Origin: an uncultured Oscillospiraceae bacterium
GTDB lineage: Bacteria; Bacillota; Clostridia; Oscillospirales; Oscillospiraceae
Reading direction: 5' to 3'
Length of the DNA stretch: 5,165 nucleotides
NCBI GenBank assembly: GCA_934546725.1
Contig: CAKTED010000133.1
Span: forward strand, 1 to 5,165
Shown here: piece by piece, positions 1-5,165 of the stretch
Layout: the number at the start of each line of letters is the position of its first letter
Position numbering within the stretch: the first letter of the stretch is position 1
Translations under genes and position numbers: made by a program
The notes under the pieces: model-generated
Database searches by the model: none
What the model was told of the DNA's origin: nothing
What the model saw: only the letters and a program-made list of their open reading frames with translations

Positions 1-725
1 CCCTTCTTACCGGCAACGCGCTCGGCCTTCTGCATAACGCCGGGGCGAACGGTGGACATCTGAGGACGATGGCTCGGGCAGACGATGGTTGCCATGAGGT
101 TGCCGCCGAAGGCAGGACGGGTCTGCATGAGCTTCTTATCCGCGGGATCGATCTCGAGCTTTGTGCAGTCGGCAGTGAGGCCGGTGCCGCACTTGACGGC
201 GAGGTTGGGGCCGAGGTCACGGCCGATATGGGTAGCGCCAAGAAGGACTATCTCAGGCTTATACTTGAGAATAGCGGTATAGATTACCTTGGTATATGCA
301 TCAGCGGTGTAGCTCTTCAGCTCGGGAGCGTTTGCATAATAGACCTTATCCGCGCCGTACTCAAACAGCTCGTCAACAAGGCCGTCGACATTATCGCCGC
401 AGAGGATGGCGCACAGCTCCGTGCCGATCTCGTTGGCAAGCTTTCTGCCCTCGCCAAGAAGCTCTATCGAAACGTTCATCAGAGCGCCGTCACGCTGCTC
501 TGCAAAGACCCATACGCCATGGAACAGGGTGATATCGACCTTATGAACGGTCTCCTCGGTCTTTTCGATAGCGTCGAAGGGGCAGTTTTCGGCGCACTGT
601 CCGCAGTTGGTGCAGGACAGGCCGATAACAGCCTTCTTGTTCTCGATTGTAATAGCGTCAAACGGGCAGTTTCTCATACATTTGCCGCAGCCCGTGCATT
701 TTTCAAGATTTACATTTACAGCCAT
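1..725 (-). CDS. etfA: Electron transfer flavoprotein alpha subunit with N-terminal 2x[4Fe-4S] ferredoxin domain (partial, 3' end off window)
   Basis: My reading of the minus strand from the ATG at 723-725 gives 241 complete codons before the window edge. Residues 1-60 form a ferredoxin-like domain with cysteines at 10, 13, 16, 20 and at 38, 41, 44, 48, each set a CxxCxxCxxxCP motif predicted to bind a [4Fe-4S] cluster. From about residue 64 the EtfA N-terminal domain follows, with the family block [13 protein letters not shown] at 202-214 and then TVRPGVM at 225-231. The C-terminal FAD-binding domain lies outside the window, so it could not be checked. EtfA pairs with EtfB to pass electrons to the acyl-CoA dehydrogenase. 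The gene starts 21 bases after the etfB stop, with AAGGAG at 735-740 nine bases before the ATG, and is the third gene of the acd-etfB-etfA cluster. Plain EtfA lacks the cluster domain; CarE of Acetobacterium woodii caffeyl-CoA reductase has one. The family call is firm; the electron path through the clusters is inferred. Confidence 0.95.
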   Translation of the reverse strand, partial: MAVNVNLEKCTGCGKCMRNCPFDAITIENKKAVIGLSCTNCGQCAENCPFDAIEKTEETVHKVDITLFHGVWVFAEQRDGALMNVSIELLGEGRKLANEIGTELCAILCGDNVDGLVDELFEYGADKVYYANAPELKSYTADAYTKVIYTAILKYKPEIVLLGATHIGRDLGPNLAVKCGTGLTADCTKLEIDPADKKLMQTRPAFGGNLMATIVCPSHRPQMSTVRPGVMQKAERVAGKK

Positions 726-746
726 TTCACGTCTCTCCTTCCTATA

Positions 747-1538
747 TTAAAGAACGTGCTTTTCCGTCAGCTTCGCAACAAGCGTGGCTGCCATTTCGTT
801 GACGGAGCCGCTGAGCATTTCGCCCTTGCCCTTGGGAGCAGGCGTGAAGCTCTTCATAACCTGGGTGGGCGAAGCCTTGAGGCCGCACTGATCTGCGGGA
901 AGGTCAACGTCATTCTCGTTCCAAATGGTGATCTCCGTCTCCTCACAGGCCTTGATGATGCCGGCGACGGTCATATAGCGGGGAGTGTTGAGCTCCTTGA
1001 CGCAGGTGAGCAGGCAGGGAGTGGTGACCTCGATGACCTCGTAGCCGTCCTCAAGCTGGCGCTCGACGACAACGGAGCCCTCTTTGATCTCGCGGATCTT
1101 CTGCACATAGGAGACGCAGGGCAGACCAAGGCGCTGAGCGACCTGGGGACCGACCTGAGCGGTATCGCCGTCGATAGCCTGGCGGCCGGCGAAGATGATG
1201 TCATAGTCGCCGATCTTTTTGATACCGGCGGCAATGGTGGTGGAGGTGGCGCAGGTATCGGCGCCGCCGAATGCACGGCTGGAAAGCAGATAGGCGTCAT
1301 CAGCGCCCATTGCAAGACACTCATGCAGCATGGTGCAGGCCTGCGGGGGGCCCATGGAAACAACGCTTACGGTGGTGCCGGGGTTCTCGTCCTTAACGGT
1401 GAGAGCCGCCTCAAGAGCGTTGGCATCGTCGGGGTTAAGGATGGACGGCACGCCGTCGCGGATAAGAGTACCCTTTACGGGGTCTATTTTGACCTCATTG
1501 GTATCGGGGACCTGTTTTGCACAAACTATGATTTTCAT
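747..1538 (-). CDS. etfB: Electron transfer flavoprotein beta subunit, bifurcating type
   Basis: This 263-residue protein has the usual EtfB length and begins MKIIVCAKQVPDT, the typical start of the family. Further family blocks are NPDDANALEAAL at 35-46, GADTCATSTTIA at 92-103 and AGRQAIDGDTAQVGP at 117-131. The last is the flavin/nucleotide-binding loop; the form GRQAIDGDTAQVGP is the one found in NAD-dependent bifurcating ETFs, whereas mitochondrial-type ETFs that bind AMP carry a different loop. EtfB is expected to hold the FAD that takes hydride from NADH and splits the electrons between ferredoxin and the dehydrogenase. The gene begins 18 bases after the acyl-CoA dehydrogenase stop, with GGGAGGG at 1548-1554 nine bases before the ATG, and ends 21 bases before etfA, so all three are very likely co-transcribed. 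Family assignment is secure; bifurcation rests on the loop motif and the gene context. Confidence 0.96.
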   Translation of the reverse strand: MKIIVCAKQVPDTNEVKIDPVKGTLIRDGVPSILNPDDANALEAALTVKDENPGTTVSVVSMGPPQACTMLHECLAMGADDAYLLSSRAFGGADTCATSTTIAAGIKKIGDYDIIFAGRQAIDGDTAQVGPQVAQRLGLPCVSYVQKIREIKEGSVVVERQLEDGYEVIEVTTPCLLTCVKELNTPRYMTVAGIIKACEETEITIWNENDVDLPADQCGLKASPTQVMKSFTPAPKGKGEMLSGSVNEMAATLVAKLTEKHVL

Positions 1539-1556
1539 AACAAAATTCCCTCCCTA

Positions 1557-2696
1557 TTACTTCAGCAAAGCGCCGGAAATGACCATCTGCTGCACCTGAG
1601 AGGTACCCTCGAAGATGGTGTTGATACGGGCGTCGCGATACAGACGCTCGATTCTGTAATCCTTGATGTAGCCGTAGCCACCGTGGATCTGCAGAGCCTT
1701 CGCGGCGATCCTGTTGCAGGCCTCGGCACAGTAGAACTTCGCCATGGAGCAGTACATGCTGGCGTTCTTGTCGCCTCTGTCCTTCATGACGGCGCCGTTA
1801 TAAAGGAGCTCCTTTGCGGCCTGAAGCTCGGTAGCCATCTCAGCGAGCATGAAGCTGATTGCCTGGAACTTTGCGATGGGCTTGCCGAACTGCTTTCTCT
1901 CCTTGGCGTACTTGATGGCTTCCTCGAGACATGCCTGAGCAATACCGCAGGACTGCGCGGAAACGCCGAGACGGCCGTAGTCAAGAGTCTTCATCGCGTT
2001 GGTGAAGCCCTTGTTCTCCTCGCCGAGCTTATCGGACTCGTGAACTCTTACGTTCTCAAGGATGATATCGCAGGTGGGGCAGCCGATGATGCCCATCTTG
2101 TTCTCGGGCTTACCGAAGGAAACGCCGGGAGCCTTCATGTCCACGATAAAGGTGGTGATACCCTTTGAGCCTTTGGACATATCGGTCTTTGCGAAGACGA
2201 TGGCAAAGTCGGAGATGGGAGCGGCGGTGATAAAGGCCTTTCTGCCGTTGAGTATGTAATACTCGCCGTCCTTCACTGCGGTGGTGGTAACGCCGCCCGC
2301 GTCGGAGCCTGCGCCAGGCTCGGTCAGAGCGAAGCAGGGATACTTCTCGCCTCTGGCAACGGGTCCGAGGTACTTTTCAAGCTGCTCCTGCGTACCGGCG
2401 AGCATGAGGGGGCCGGAGCCGAGGGAGTTTGCGCCGCTGACGTAAATGGCGGTAACGGCGCTTACGCGTGCGATCTCCTCAATGGAGATAACGTAGGCAA
2501 GGGTGTCGCCGCCCTGGCCGCCAAGCTCACGGGGAGCCTTGATGCCGAAGAAGCCGCCCTTTGCCAGCTTGTTATACAGCTCGGGGGGGAAATTACCGGT
2601 TCTGTCGATCTCGTCCTGCATCTCAGAGGGGATTTCTTTCTCGGCGAAATCTCTTGCAAGCTTTCTGATCAGTTCGTATTTTTCCGAAAAAATCAT
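1557..2696 (-). CDS. Acyl-CoA dehydrogenase / enoyl-CoA reductase (butyryl-CoA dehydrogenase-like)
   Basis: From the ATG at 2694-2696 the product is 379 residues, the normal size of a short-chain acyl-CoA dehydrogenase. Both family signatures are present: ALTEPGAGSDAGG at 123-135, and QIHGGYGYIKDYRIERLYRD at 336-355. The catalytic base is expected to be Glu363 in IFEGTS, the position used by butyryl-CoA and short-chain dehydrogenases. The enzyme interconverts an acyl-CoA and its 2,3-enoyl-CoA using bound FAD; with a bifurcating EtfAB downstream it most likely reduces the enoyl-CoA. The start is fixed by AAAGGAG at 2708-2714; a TTG at 2724-2726 would extend the frame by 10 residues but places this site inside the gene. 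Two regions differ from common butyryl-CoA dehydrogenases: FITAAPISD (155-163), usually FITNGG.AD, and IGCPTCD (204-210), usually with SST. Crotonyl-, acrylyl- or arylacrylyl-CoA are all possible substrates, so I give no gene symbol. It heads the acd-etfB-etfA cluster. Confidence 0.95.
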   Translation of the reverse strand: MIFSEKYELIRKLARDFAEKEIPSEMQDEIDRTGNFPPELYNKLAKGGFFGIKAPRELGGQGGDTLAYVISIEEIARVSAVTAIYVSGANSLGSGPLMLAGTQEQLEKYLGPVARGEKYPCFALTEPGAGSDAGGVTTTAVKDGEYYILNGRKAFITAAPISDFAIVFAKTDMSKGSKGITTFIVDMKAPGVSFGKPENKMGIIGCPTCDIILENVRVHESDKLGEENKGFTNAMKTLDYGRLGVSAQSCGIAQACLEEAIKYAKERKQFGKPIAKFQAISFMLAEMATELQAAKELLYNGAVMKDRGDKNASMYCSMAKFYCAEACNRIAAKALQIHGGYGYIKDYRIERLYRDARINTIFEGTSQVQQMVISGALLK

Positions 2697-2845
2697 TATT
2701 TTTTCGTCTCCTTTCAGTAATATCAATAAGGCGTGATTTTTTAATCAGCCGCTTACTGCAATAATCTTACCGCGTGCGCTCCTCCCCCCGCTTTCGTCTG
2801 CTTGAGGGGCTGCGGGCAGGCATTTATGAACACACTCAGTTTTAT
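2697..2845 (-). promoter_or_regulatory. Predicted long 5' leader of the acd-etfBA transcript
   Basis: If transcription starts from the promoter at 2852-2880, about 150 bases precede the acyl-CoA dehydrogenase ATG. The stretch holds no convincing reading frame. It contains a possible hairpin in a G/C-rich part: CCCGC (2812-2816) can pair with GCGGG (2787-2791), or alternatively a neighbouring CCCCTC with GGGGGG, and further on TGATT/AATCA around an A4 loop. I recognise no known riboswitch class. The leader depends on the inferred promoter; confidence is low. Confidence 0.35.
2708..2714 (-). promoter_or_regulatory. Ribosome binding site deciding the acyl-CoA dehydrogenase start
   Basis: The minus strand reads AAAGGAG here, 11 bases before the ATG at 2694-2696. 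The in-frame TTG at 2724-2726 lies upstream of this site, so the ATG is the preferred start. Confidence 0.85.
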
Positions 2846-2851
2846 GGTTTT

Positions 2852-2880
2852 ATACTAACACAACATTGCCGCAATTACAA
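2852..2880 (-). promoter_or_regulatory. Candidate sigma-A promoter for acd-etfB-etfA
   Basis: On the minus strand a -35-like TTGTAA (2875-2880) is followed after 17 bases by TAGTAT (2852-2857), with TG one base upstream of it (TGT TAGTAT), an extended -10. AT-rich DNA lies upstream (2881-2919). It would give a transcript starting near 2845 and make the cluster independent of the thiolase. The assignment is by eye from consensus only. Confidence 0.5.
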
Positions 2881-2911
2881 TACAAAAAATACAACAAAAT
2901 ATGTTTTTATC

Positions 2912-2952
2912 AAAAAAAAGCGAAAATTGAGGGCACATTACGGCAATTTTTC
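2912..2952 (-). terminator. Candidate intrinsic terminator of the thiolase gene
   Basis: On the minus strand GAAAAATTG (2944-2952) can pair with CAATTTTC (2922-2929) with one bulged A, around a 14-base loop, and a run of eight T follows at 2912-2919 after two bases. The stem is AT-rich and weak, so efficiency is doubtful, but position and T-run suit termination downstream of the thiolase and the strong hairpin at 2963-3006. Confidence 0.4.
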
Positions 2953-3021
2953 AGAGCTTAGAACAATAGCCGTTCGTGTATGCAAGGGTACGCGAACGGC
3001 TATTGTGCGATTCAGAGCTTA
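2950..3021. repeat. 18-bp inverted repeat bracketed by 11-bp direct repeats
   Basis: Positions 2963-2980 and 2989-3006 are inverted copies (outer part ACAATAGCCGTTCG) that pair over 18 bp with one G-T wobble (2977 with 2992) and an 8-base loop. The hairpin is enclosed by two perfect copies of TTCAGAGCTTA at 2950-2960 and 3011-3021, separated from it by 2 and 4 bases. The right copy lies 4 bases past the thiolase stop codon. The layout fits a roughly 50-base palindromic element with a target duplication, or a transcript-end hairpin. No T-run follows it directly on the minus strand. Confidence 0.75.
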
Positions 3022-3025
3022 TTGA

Positions 3026-4207
3026 TTACAGTTTTTCCCAGATGGTGGCAACAGCGTTGCCGCCGCCGATGCAGAGCGTTGCAAGGCCGTACTTTGCCTC
3101 GGGGCGCTTGAGCATCTCGTGGATGAGGGTAACGGTGATCCTCGCGCCGGACGCGCCAACAGGATGTCCGAGAGCAATGGCGCCACCGTTTACGTTGACC
3201 TTGCTCATATCAAGCTTGAGGTCGCGGGCAACGGCGATGCACTGGGAGGCAAAGGCCTCGTTGGCCTCGACAAGATCCATCTGGTCAACGGTCATACCGG
3301 CCTTGTCAAGAGCCTGGCGGGAAGCGTAGATGGGAGCAACACCCATGATGGAGGGATCCACGCCGGACTGGCCCCAGGAAACGAGCTTTGCGATGGGCTT
3401 AAGGCCATACTTCTCAACGGCCTCGCCGGAGGCGAGGATGATGGCGGCAGCGCCGTCGTTGATGCCGGAGGAGTTGCCCGCGGTAACGCGGCCGCCGTCC
3501 TTCTTGAAGGCGGGCTTGAGCTTTGCAAGAGCCTCAGCACTGGTTGCGCGGGGATGCTCGTCCACCTTGAAGTCTACCATTTCCTTCTTGACCTTTACGG
3601 GCACGGGGACGATCTCGTCCTCAAAGCGGCCGGAAGCGATGGCCGCGGCAGCCTTCTGCTGAGAGGCGAGGGAGAATGCGTCCAGCTCCTCGCGGGTGAT
3701 GCCCCACTGGTCGCAGACGTTCTCGGCGGTCATGCCCATGTGGTAGTTGTTATATGCATCCCACAGGCCGTCGTTCACCATGGTATCGATCATGCTGGTG
3801 TTGTTCATGCGGGCGCCGAAGCGGGCGGTGGGGATGGCGTAGGGAGCGGCGGACATATTCTCGCAGCCGCCTGCAAGAACGATCTCGGCGTCACCGGCCT
3901 TGATGGCGCGGGCAGCCTCGATGACGGACTTCATGCCGGAGCCGCAGACCATGCCGACGGTGTAGGCCGGTACCTCAACGGGCACGCCTGCGCCGATAGC
4001 CACCTGACGGGCGGGGTTCTGACCAAGACCGGCGGTGAGAACGCAGCCGAACATTACCTCGGAGAGGTATTTGGGATCAAGGTTTGCGCGCTCCAGCGCC
4101 GCTTTGGCAACGATAGCGCCCAGCTTGGGGGCGGGGGTATCCTTCAGGCTTCCGCCAAAGGTGCCGATAGCGGTTCTGCAGCAGCTTAACATATATACGT
4201 CGCTCAT
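3026..4207 (-). CDS. thlA: Acetyl-CoA C-acetyltransferase (thiolase)
   Basis: The 393-residue product has the standard length of a biosynthetic thiolase, which condenses two acetyl-CoA to acetoacetyl-CoA in the cytoplasm and can run in reverse. The active-site residues are all visible: Cys88 in MVCGSGMKS, the NEAF box at 316-319, His348 in [15 protein letters not shown], and Cys379 in [10 protein letters not shown]. The residue three before Cys88 is Gly (VGMVC), where many family members have Asn, and the C-terminal motif has NA where QG or MG is common; both look tolerable. The ATG at 4205-4207 is preceded by GGAGG (4218-4222) at 10 bases. The gene lies upstream of the acd-etfBA cluster in the same direction but is set apart by a 329-base gap with its own terminator-like and promoter-like signals. 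A longer-chain or degradative thiolase cannot be excluded from sequence alone. Confidence 0.95.
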   Translation of the reverse strand: MSDVYMLSCCRTAIGTFGGSLKDTPAPKLGAIVAKAALERANLDPKYLSEVMFGCVLTAGLGQNPARQVAIGAGVPVEVPAYTVGMVCGSGMKSVIEAARAIKAGDAEIVLAGGCENMSAAPYAIPTARFGARMNNTSMIDTMVNDGLWDAYNNYHMGMTAENVCDQWGITREELDAFSLASQQKAAAAIASGRFEDEIVPVPVKVKKEMVDFKVDEHPRATSAEALAKLKPAFKKDGGRVTAGNSSGINDGAAAIILASGEAVEKYGLKPIAKLVSWGQSGVDPSIMGVAPIYASRQALDKAGMTVDQMDLVEANEAFASQCIAVARDLKLDMSKVNVNGGAIALGHPVGASGARITVTLIHEMLKRPEAKYGLATLCIGGGNAVATIWEKL

Positions 4208-4275
4208 GATAATAAAACCTCCATATAATAAATAAAAGCGTATATTAGAGCCAGAATTTATACCAGATATGCTTT

Positions 4276-4304
4276 ATAATAAACCCGGGCGGCAAAAAAA
4301 TCAA
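4276..4304 (-). promoter_or_regulatory. Candidate sigma-A promoter for the thiolase gene
   Basis: On the minus strand TTGATT (4299-4304) and TATTAT (4276-4281) are separated by exactly 17 bases, close to the sigma-A consensus. The start would fall near 4269, giving a 5' leader of about 60 bases. The spacer holds an unusual G/C block (GCCGCCCGGG) in otherwise AT-rich DNA. Confidence 0.6.
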
Positions 4305-4310
4305 TATTTC

Positions 4311-4330
4311 GCGCAAAACAAAGCGCAAAA
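4311..4330. repeat. Tandem GCGCAAAA motif between divergent promoters
   Basis: GCGCAAAA occurs at 4311-4318 and again at 4323-4330, a 12-base period, in the 50-base stretch between the two divergent -35 elements. It could be a regulator site or chance in an A-rich stretch; no known operator is recognised. Confidence 0.3.
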
Positions 4331-4354
4331 AGATTTTTTACATCGAAAAACTCC

Positions 4355-4383
4355 TTGAAAGCCGCGCCCGCTGATGTTATATT
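4355..4383 (+). promoter_or_regulatory. Candidate sigma-A promoter for the mobA-like gene
   Basis: TTGAAA (4355-4360) and TATATT (4378-4383) are 17 bases apart, a near-consensus pair. Transcription would start near 4390, about 33 bases before the ATG. It is divergent from the thiolase promoter, with 50 bases between the two -35 elements. Confidence 0.6.
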
Positions 4384-4407
4384 ACAGGTAAGTAAACGCG
4401 TTCATTG

Positions 4408-4415
4408 AAAGGAGG
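4408..4415 (+). promoter_or_regulatory. Ribosome binding site deciding the mobA-like start
   Basis: AAAGGAGG lies 7 bases before the ATG at 4423-4425. A TTG at 4405-4407 opens the frame six codons earlier but the site would then fall inside the gene, so the ATG is chosen. Confidence 0.85.
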
Positions 4416-4422
4416 CCGGGAA

Positions 4423-4998
4423 ATGAGCACAGCCGTAATTCTTGCCGGTGGAAAAAGCCGCCGAATGGGCAGGGACAAGCTCAGCCTCGTATATAACGGC
4501 AGTACACTGCTCGACGCGGCGGTGAGCCGCTTTTCGGCGGTGTTTGACCACGTTTATGTAAGCGTCGGCAGCATGGACAGGTACCCCGATGTCGGGGCCG
4601 AGCGCATTGTTGACGAGTTTCCCGGCTGCGGACCGATGGCCGGACTCCACGCGGCGCTCAAGGCAACGCCTGACGACGGTGTTTTTCTCGCGGCCGCCGA
4701 CCTGCCGTTTTCAAGCCCCGAGGCGGCTCTGCGCATAATCGAGCTCTGCGGCAGCTGCGACGCCGCCATGATAGCCGACTCCGACGGCCGCTTTGAGCCG
4801 ACGTTCGGATATTACAGAAAGACTCTGCTTCCGGTGGCCGTGGAGCTGCTCCGCGCCGGGCGATATAAAATGATGGCCCTTTTTGAAAACCACAGCATAC
4901 GCACCATAGACCGCAGCGAGCTTGGCAGTCTCTGGCAGGAAAATATGCTCGACAATATAAACTTTCCCGAGGATTACGCGCGTTTGCAGGGCAGATAG
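4423..4998 (+). CDS. mobA: Molybdenum cofactor guanylyltransferase-like nucleotidyltransferase
   Basis: The 191-residue product matches the length of MobA, which transfers GMP from GTP to molybdopterin to make the guanine dinucleotide form of the cofactor used by enzymes such as formate dehydrogenases. The N-terminal nucleotide-binding signature LAGGKSRRMGRDK is at 7-19, with GPMAGLHAAL at 70-79, the metal-binding Asp93 in AADLPF, and NINFPEDY at 178-185, close to the NINTPEDY ending of MobA proteins. No signal peptide or membrane segment is visible, so it should be cytoplasmic. It is alone on the plus strand here, with its own promoter, and is divergent from the thiolase; no other cofactor gene is in view. 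A related nucleotidyltransferase of the same fold, such as a MocA-type cytidylyltransferase, is less likely given the GPMAG and NINFPEDY blocks. Confidence 0.88.
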   Translation: MSTAVILAGGKSRRMGRDKLSLVYNGSTLLDAAVSRFSAVFDHVYVSVGSMDRYPDVGAERIVDEFPGCGPMAGLHAALKATPDDGVFLAAADLPFSSPEAALRIIELCGSCDAAMIADSDGRFEPTFGYYRKTLLPVAVELLRAGRYKMMALFENHSIRTIDRSELGSLWQENMLDNINFPEDYARLQGR

Positions 4999-5165
4999 CG
5001 CAATATTGATCGCATCGATAAAGCTTTATTTGAAAAGTTATTATGCAATGGTCTCACAGAGTTCCGTCATCCGCAGATGACGGAATAAAGTCAGATCCCG
5101 TTTTTTCCGGGGGCGCCCTCCAGAGGGGCTTCTCTTGCCCCTTCGGGTCAATTCACCTTCTGTAC
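4999..5165. other. Gene-free right end with several small inverted repeats
   Basis: No coding region is seen downstream of the mobA-like stop. The first 60 bases are AT-rich and plain. From 5062 onward there is a perfect 10-bp hairpin, then a G/C-rich stretch with three short stems: CCCG/CGGG (5097-5111), GCCCT/GGGGC (5115-5129) and GGGGC/GCCCC (5125-5141). The last two share an arm and exclude one another. It may be part of a dispersed repeat cut by the window edge. Confidence 0.5.
5062..5085. repeat. Perfect 10-bp inverted repeat with 4-base loop
   Basis: TTCCGTCATC (5062-5071), loop CGCA, and GATGACGGAA (5076-5085) form a perfect hairpin 63 bases after the mobA-like stop. TAAAG follows on the plus strand and no T-run follows on either side, so it is not a standard intrinsic terminator, though it may protect or end the mobA transcript, or be a dispersed palindromic repeat. 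Confidence 0.7.

Larger units (their letters stand above)
2727..3025. other. Intergenic region between thiolase and acd, no gene
   Basis: The whole gap between the two genes is 329 bases (2697-3025). From the thiolase side it holds a hairpin with flanking direct repeats (2950-3021), a weaker hairpin with a T8 tail (2912-2952), an AT-rich stretch (2881-2919), a candidate promoter (2852-2880) and a G/C-rich leader. A plus-strand frame of 83 codons (2774-3025) covers most of it but has no ribosome binding site or recognisable protein features, so I treat it as noncoding. Confidence 0.7.

Noticed and set aside
69..2168. A 699-codon plus-strand reading frame
   Set aside because: It lies antisense to etfA, etfB and acd, crosses both of their junctions, and has low-complexity composition rich in Gly, Ala, Leu, Asp and Val. 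The minus-strand genes match known families throughout, so the open frame is a by-product of their codon use.
2697..2726. TTG start extending the acyl-CoA dehydrogenase by 10 residues
   Set aside because: The AAAGGAG ribosome binding site lies inside this extension and is well placed for the ATG at 2694-2696; MIFSEKYELIRKLA also fits the family N-terminus.
2820..2960. Rex-type redox repressor operator upstream of acd
   Set aside because: TTGT and TTAG-like pieces occur, but no inverted TTGTTAA...TTAACAA-like site could be assembled here or before the thiolase.
2963..3006. The strong hairpin as a classical intrinsic terminator
   Set aside because: On the minus strand it is followed by TTCTAAGCTCTG rather than a T-run; the T8 run lies more than 40 bases further and belongs to a separate weak hairpin.
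2774..3025. An 83-codon plus-strand frame in the intergenic region
   Set aside because: It lacks a ribosome binding site, runs through the hairpin and terminator-like sequences, and has no familiar protein features.
3119..4189. A 356-codon plus-strand reading frame
   Set aside because: It is wholly antisense to the thiolase, which has all its active-site motifs, and its own translation shows no recognisable protein family.
4405..4422. TTG start extending the mobA-like protein by six residues
   Set aside because: The extension consists of the ribosome binding site itself; the ATG at 4423 gives a normal MobA N-terminus.
1..5165. CRISPR array, tRNA, rRNA, transposase or toxin-antitoxin genes
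   Set aside because: No regularly spaced repeats, RNA gene signatures or corresponding proteins were seen on either strand.

Overview
The window reads as chromosomal DNA of an anaerobic Clostridia-type Bacillota. The basis is the gene content (thiolase, acyl-CoA dehydrogenase and a bifurcating-type electron-transfer flavoprotein), strong AGGAGG-like ribosome binding sites before every gene, and G/C-rich codon third positions next to AT-rich intergenic DNA. A gut Oscillospiraceae/Ruminococcaceae-like butyrate or related fermenter is my best guess, but no marker gene is present to fix the taxon.

Layout. On the minus strand, reading right to left, come a thiolase (3026-4207), a 329-base gap, and a tight cluster of acyl-CoA dehydrogenase (1557-2696), etfB (747-1538) and etfA (725 to the left edge, cut by the window). 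The cluster genes are 18 and 21 bases apart and each has its own ribosome binding site. On the plus strand, divergent from the thiolase, is a mobA-like molybdenum-cofactor guanylyltransferase (4423-4998). The right end (4999-5165) has no gene and is rich in small inverted repeats.

How the genes work together. The thiolase joins two acetyl-CoA into acetoacetyl-CoA, or cleaves the reverse way. The acyl-CoA dehydrogenase with EtfAB most likely runs as an enoyl-CoA reductase, coupling NADH oxidation to enoyl-CoA and ferredoxin reduction by flavin-based electron bifurcation. The hydroxyacyl-CoA dehydrogenase and enoyl-CoA hydratase needed to link these steps are not in the window. The mobA-like gene belongs to a different pathway, cofactor supply for molybdo- or tungstoenzymes, and only shares a divergent promoter region.

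Most notable points. EtfA carries an N-terminal domain with two CxxCxxCxxxCP cysteine motifs, predicted to hold two [4Fe-4S] clusters; this is known from the caffeyl-CoA reductase complex of Acetobacterium woodii but absent from the classical butyryl-CoA dehydrogenase EtfA. The dehydrogenase departs from standard butyryl-CoA dehydrogenases at several positions, so its substrate is open. Just past the thiolase stop lies an 18-bp hairpin bracketed by perfect 11-bp direct repeats, which looks like a small inserted palindromic element. I see no clearly new multi-gene system, CRISPR array, transposase, tRNA or rRNA.
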